NCBI RefSeq assembly: GCF_001042905.1
Contig: NZ_JYLB01000003.1
Span: 372,001-436,000 of the forward strand
Direction: 5' to 3'
From: Pseudomonas lini
Lineage (GTDB): Bacteria > Pseudomonadota > Gammaproteobacteria > Pseudomonadales > Pseudomonadaceae
DNA length: 64,000 nt
The position numbers and the translations under genes are program-made. The notes under the pieces were generated by a model. It worked only from the letters and a program-made list of their open reading frames with translations. It was not told the origin of the DNA and did no database searches. Positions 61,700-64,000 of this stretch are shown piece by piece; within the stretch, counting starts at the first letter, position 1, and every line of letters begins with the position of its first letter.

Positions 61700-62483
61700 C
61701 GATTTCGGCCTCAGCCTGAGCGAAAACGCGGTGATTCTCGGTGCCTTCCAGGCCGGGGTTATCAGCTCCGCCACCGCCATGGCCAACATGCCGGCCTTCG
61801 AGGAGGCCTGCGTCCTGGCCCGGCAGCCGTTGCTCCAGGGGAGAGTCGGGTTGCACTTCAACCTCACCTATGGCCGGCCGTTGAGCCCGTCGATTCTCAC
61901 GCGTTCGACATTCTGCGACAGCCAGGGCGTGTTCAATCTCAACCTGCCCCGCCACAGTCTCTGGCTCAACCGCCATGATCGCGACGCGGTGCTGGAGGAA
62001 CTCCAAGCCCAATGGCAACGCTGCCTGGATAACGGCCTTCTCCCAAGCCACATCGATTCCCATCAGCACGTGCACAACATCTGGCCCATCGGCGAAATCG
62101 TCGCGCGTTTCGCCGCCCACCAAGGGGTGCCCGTGCGACTGGCGCGCCATTTGGGAAAGAACCTGAGTGTGCCCAAGCGGGTATTCAAGACGCTGTTCAA
62201 TCATCGATTGAACCGCTTGGCCGGCGCGACCGCCCAGTACGTATGCACCCCGGTAGACCTGCGCAACGTGGCGATGCCGATCGACGGCCTGTTGGAAATA
62301 GTTGTCCACCCGACCCATATCGGGGCCGATTTTGGCGATATCTATTTAAACCCCGAAGAGTCTCTGGCTCGCATGCTGGAGCTGCGTCTTCCGGGCATTC
62401 CGAGAGTGTCCTATGCCGTTGTGCCAAAGGCGTTCAAAGAGGGACCGCAGTACTCGACTGATCTACACACGGTGCAACCTTGA
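61671..62483 (+). CDS. ChbG/HpnK-family carbohydrate deacetylase
   Basis: The start is ATG 61671 (MPRQVIVNADDFGLS), six bases after GGAGG; earlier in-frame ATGs do not fit the family. The 270-residue protein carries the YdjC-like motifs: VNADDFGLSLSENAVIL (metal Asp pair), GLHFNLTYGRPL, DSHQHVHNIWP and VVHPTHIG. Family members deacetylate chitooligosaccharides or hopanoid glucosamine. Here it is the second deacetylase in the cluster, with a fold unrelated to the CE4 enzyme at 56285. Confidence 0.87.
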   Translation: MPRQVIVNADDFGLSLSENAVILGAFQAGVISSATAMANMPAFEEACVLARQPLLQGRVGLHFNLTYGRPLSPSILTRSTFCDSQGVFNLNLPRHSLWLNRHDRDAVLEELQAQWQRCLDNGLLPSHIDSHQHVHNIWPIGEIVARFAAHQGVPVRLARHLGKNLSVPKRVFKTLFNHRLNRLAGATAQYVCTPVDLRNVAMPIDGLLEIVVHPTHIGADFGDIYLNPEESLARMLELRLPGIPRVSYAVVPKAFKEGPQYSTDLHTVQP

Positions 62484-62540
62484 TTTATCGCCATTGAAAA
62501 CATTACCCACCCAACCCTGGCTTCAGCCTCGGAGGACTTC

Positions 62541-63230
62541 ATGAGCGCCATCGACAAGCTTCACGAACGCATCAAACAAAAGGGCCTGCTCCACACGCTC
62601 CAGACGCTCTGGAAGCGCTATGTGTTCTTCCACCGAGAGCTGTTGTGGTTGGGGCGCGATCTGGTTACCCCGGTGGCACCGCACAATCTGCGACCCTACA
62701 CAGGCTTGCGCCTGGTCATCATCACCCCGGAAAACGCCACGGCTTTCACCAAGTATTACGGTAACCGCGTCAAGGCCATGGCCGAAATCGCCGCCGAGGG
62801 TCATACCGGGCACATGTACGTGGACGAGGAAGGTGATGCCATCGGATTTATCTGGGGCAGCGCCAGGGACTACTTTGACCGGCACTATTACGGCTGCTGG
62901 TTCCGGGTCAATCCCGGTGAATTTTTCGAGTTCGGCGGTGAAATGATCCCTCAATACTTTGGCACCAGTCTGTCGGTGGACGCCCAGTTCAATCTCTGGA
63001 ATGCGATGCGGGCCAAAGGGTGCAACAAGATCGTGGATGTTTGCGATACCCGCAACATCCAGGCCATGAAAATGCACATCCGCATGGACTACCAGGAACA
63101 GGGGCGCATCACCCACGTCTACGACCTGTTCGGCCGCTTTCGCTTCTTCCGCGAAACCTATTACAGCGGTTCGCGGCTGACTGAGTTGCGCAAACCTGCG
63201 CAGCCGACGACGACTGCGGCGCAGGCGTGA
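62541..63230 (+). CDS. GNAT-like protein at the end of the polysaccharide cluster
   Basis: A 229-residue protein. After a basic helix (HERIKQKGLLHTLQTLWKRY) it has a GNAT-like core: LVIITPENATAFTKYYGN, GHMYVDEEGDAIGFIWGSAR, AQFNLWNAMRAKGCNKIVDV, and DTRNIQAMKMHIRMDYQEQG, the last resembling the acetyl-CoA strand followed by N-xxA-xx-xY/F. GGAGG lies about seven bases upstream of the ATG. Probably the last gene of the cluster; role in acylating the polymer is inferred. Confidence 0.68.
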   Translation: MSAIDKLHERIKQKGLLHTLQTLWKRYVFFHRELLWLGRDLVTPVAPHNLRPYTGLRLVIITPENATAFTKYYGNRVKAMAEIAAEGHTGHMYVDEEGDAIGFIWGSARDYFDRHYYGCWFRVNPGEFFEFGGEMIPQYFGTSLSVDAQFNLWNAMRAKGCNKIVDVCDTRNIQAMKMHIRMDYQEQGRITHVYDLFGRFRFFRETYYSGSRLTELRKPAQPTTTAAQA

Positions 63231-63282
63231 TTTTGGCTGGTGGGAGCGATGGTTGTTGCTTGACTGCGGACCGTGTCGCCGC

Positions 63283-63374
63283 CATCGCGGGCAAGCCCGC
63301 TCCCACAGGTATCTGCTTTGACCAAAGGATTTGTGAACGACAGCGATCACTGTGGGAGCGGGCTTGCCCGCGAT
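63283..63374. repeat. Intergenic inverted repeat, CTGTGGGAGC family
   Basis: Arms CATCGCGGGCAAGCCCGCTC (63283-63308 in full) and CTGTGGGAGCGGGCTTGCCC (63350-63374 in full) are perfect inverted partners separated by 41 nt, between the convergent ends of the polysaccharide cluster and the methyltransferase gene. Confidence 0.88.
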
Positions 63375-63412
63375 AGCGTCAGTCAGTGCAACTCATTTTT
63401 CAGATCCGAAAC

Positions 63413-64000
63413 TCAGCGCTTCACCGCCACCAACGTGTAACACAACGGCAACTGCGCCTTTTGCTGCTGATACCGATCGTAGAGTTCTTCGCGGTTGGAA
63501 TGCGGGTATTCCTTGAAGTGGCTGATCTGCAACCCCGCCTCAACGGCACCGGTGAAGATGGCGCCCAGGGTGTGGACGAACCAGTAAGACGCTGAGGCCG
63601 GCTGTTCGACTTTGCCTTCGTAGACGATCGGCTGGCTCTGGACGAAAGGTTCGCTGCGAAAATACGAGCTGTCCGGGCGATAGGGATCCGCTGATTCGGG
63701 GTCGAACATTTCCAGGAACGGGTGGGTTTCGTACACCACAAGCGCACCGCCGGGCTTGAGGGTTTGCGCGGCATGGCGCAAGAATTCGGAGATGTCCGGC
63801 ATCCAGTTCAATACACCGATGGTGATCAGTGCCACGTCGAAGCGCTGGTGCAGTTCAGTCGGCAGGTGATGGATGTCAGCCTCGATGAATTCGGGCTCAT
63901 GGGGCGAACGAGATGCCAGTTCCCGGGCCTGATCGAGAAAGGCCTGCGACTGGTCGACGCCCACGACACGACGGGCACCCAGCGCAAACAGCGAAAGACT
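63413..64000 (-). CDS. Class I SAM-dependent methyltransferase (partial)
   Basis: The frame is open to the right edge, so the N terminus is outside. The visible 195 residues start SLSLFALGARRVVGVDQSQA, the end of the glycine-rich SAM loop and the acidic residue after strand 2. DVALITIGVLNWMPDISEFL, then LKPGGALVVYETHPFLEMF and the C-terminal FKEYPHSNREELYDRYQQQK follow. This is a type 11/25 methyltransferase; substrate unknown. Confidence 0.82.
   Translation of the reverse strand, partial: SLSLFALGARRVVGVDQSQAFLDQARELASRSPHEPEFIEADIHHLPTELHQRFDVALITIGVLNWMPDISEFLRHAAQTLKPGGALVVYETHPFLEMFDPESADPYRPDSSYFRSEPFVQSQPIVYEGKVEQPASASYWFVHTLGAIFTGAVEAGLQISHFKEYPHSNREELYDRYQQQKAQLPLCYTLVAVKR

Overview
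The window is a chromosomal segment of a fluorescent-group Pseudomonas. This rests on gene content (aruFG, glcDEF, an HglS-type 2-oxoadipate dioxygenase, an Hcp/VgrG/Rhs type VI secretion island), on GC-rich codon use in the core genes, and on many short inverted pairs of the Pseudomonas REP family (core GCAGCCTGCGGCAGCTCCTA or CTGTGGGAGCGGGCTTGCCC) between genes. No tRNA, rRNA, CRISPR array, integrase or intact transposase is visible.

Layout. (1) 1-12.9 kb, metabolic genes separated by REP pairs: the end of aruF and all of aruG (arginine succinyltransferase), an oxaloacetate decarboxylase-like enzyme, a periplasmic M20 carboxypeptidase, a MASE2-GGDEF diguanylate cyclase, an alpha/beta hydrolase, glcDEF (glycolate oxidase), hglS and a DJ-1/PfpI protein. 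(2) 12.9-35.2 kb, a type VI secretion effector island without structural tss genes. A sigma-54-type promoter with three upstream 18-nt palindromes precedes hcp, then vgrG, a DUF4123 adaptor (tap), a 1574-residue Rhs toxin and an immunity gene. After a decayed effector/immunity patch comes a second tap-rhs-immunity unit whose Rhs core is nearly identical to the first but whose C-terminal toxin differs. Next are kptA on the opposite strand, an orphan Rhs 3' fragment carrying a 130-bp internal inversion and frameshifts, its immunity gene, and an AT-rich array of four paralogous small genes plus a 5' stub. These are interleaved with toxin tails and with copies of one palindrome (GGGGACAGATTTATTTTC arms). 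The array looks like a record of serially displaced toxin tips whose immunity genes were kept. (3) 35.4-45 kb: a hybrid sensor kinase, small envelope proteins, an AttEFGH-like ABC exporter with a lipocalin-like lipoprotein, and a membrane sulfatase/phosphoethanolamine-transferase-like protein. (4) 45.3-63.2 kb: a tightly overlapping cluster of 16 genes for a Wzx/Wzy-type acidic exopolysaccharide. It supplies UDP-glucuronate and UDP-galacturonate, starts the lipid-linked unit (PGT), extends it (three glycosyltransferases), flips and polymerises it (Wzx, Wzy), exports it (Wza, Wzz/GumC, a P-loop protein lacking the usual lysine) and probably modifies it (two deacetylases, two GNAT proteins, a secreted glycosidase-like protein). 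(5) The right edge holds part of a SAM methyltransferase gene.

Functionally, the island delivers antibacterial Rhs toxins on one VgrG spike and protects against kin toxins through retained immunity genes, while the polysaccharide cluster makes a surface polymer. Assignments come from reading motifs only; no database search was possible.
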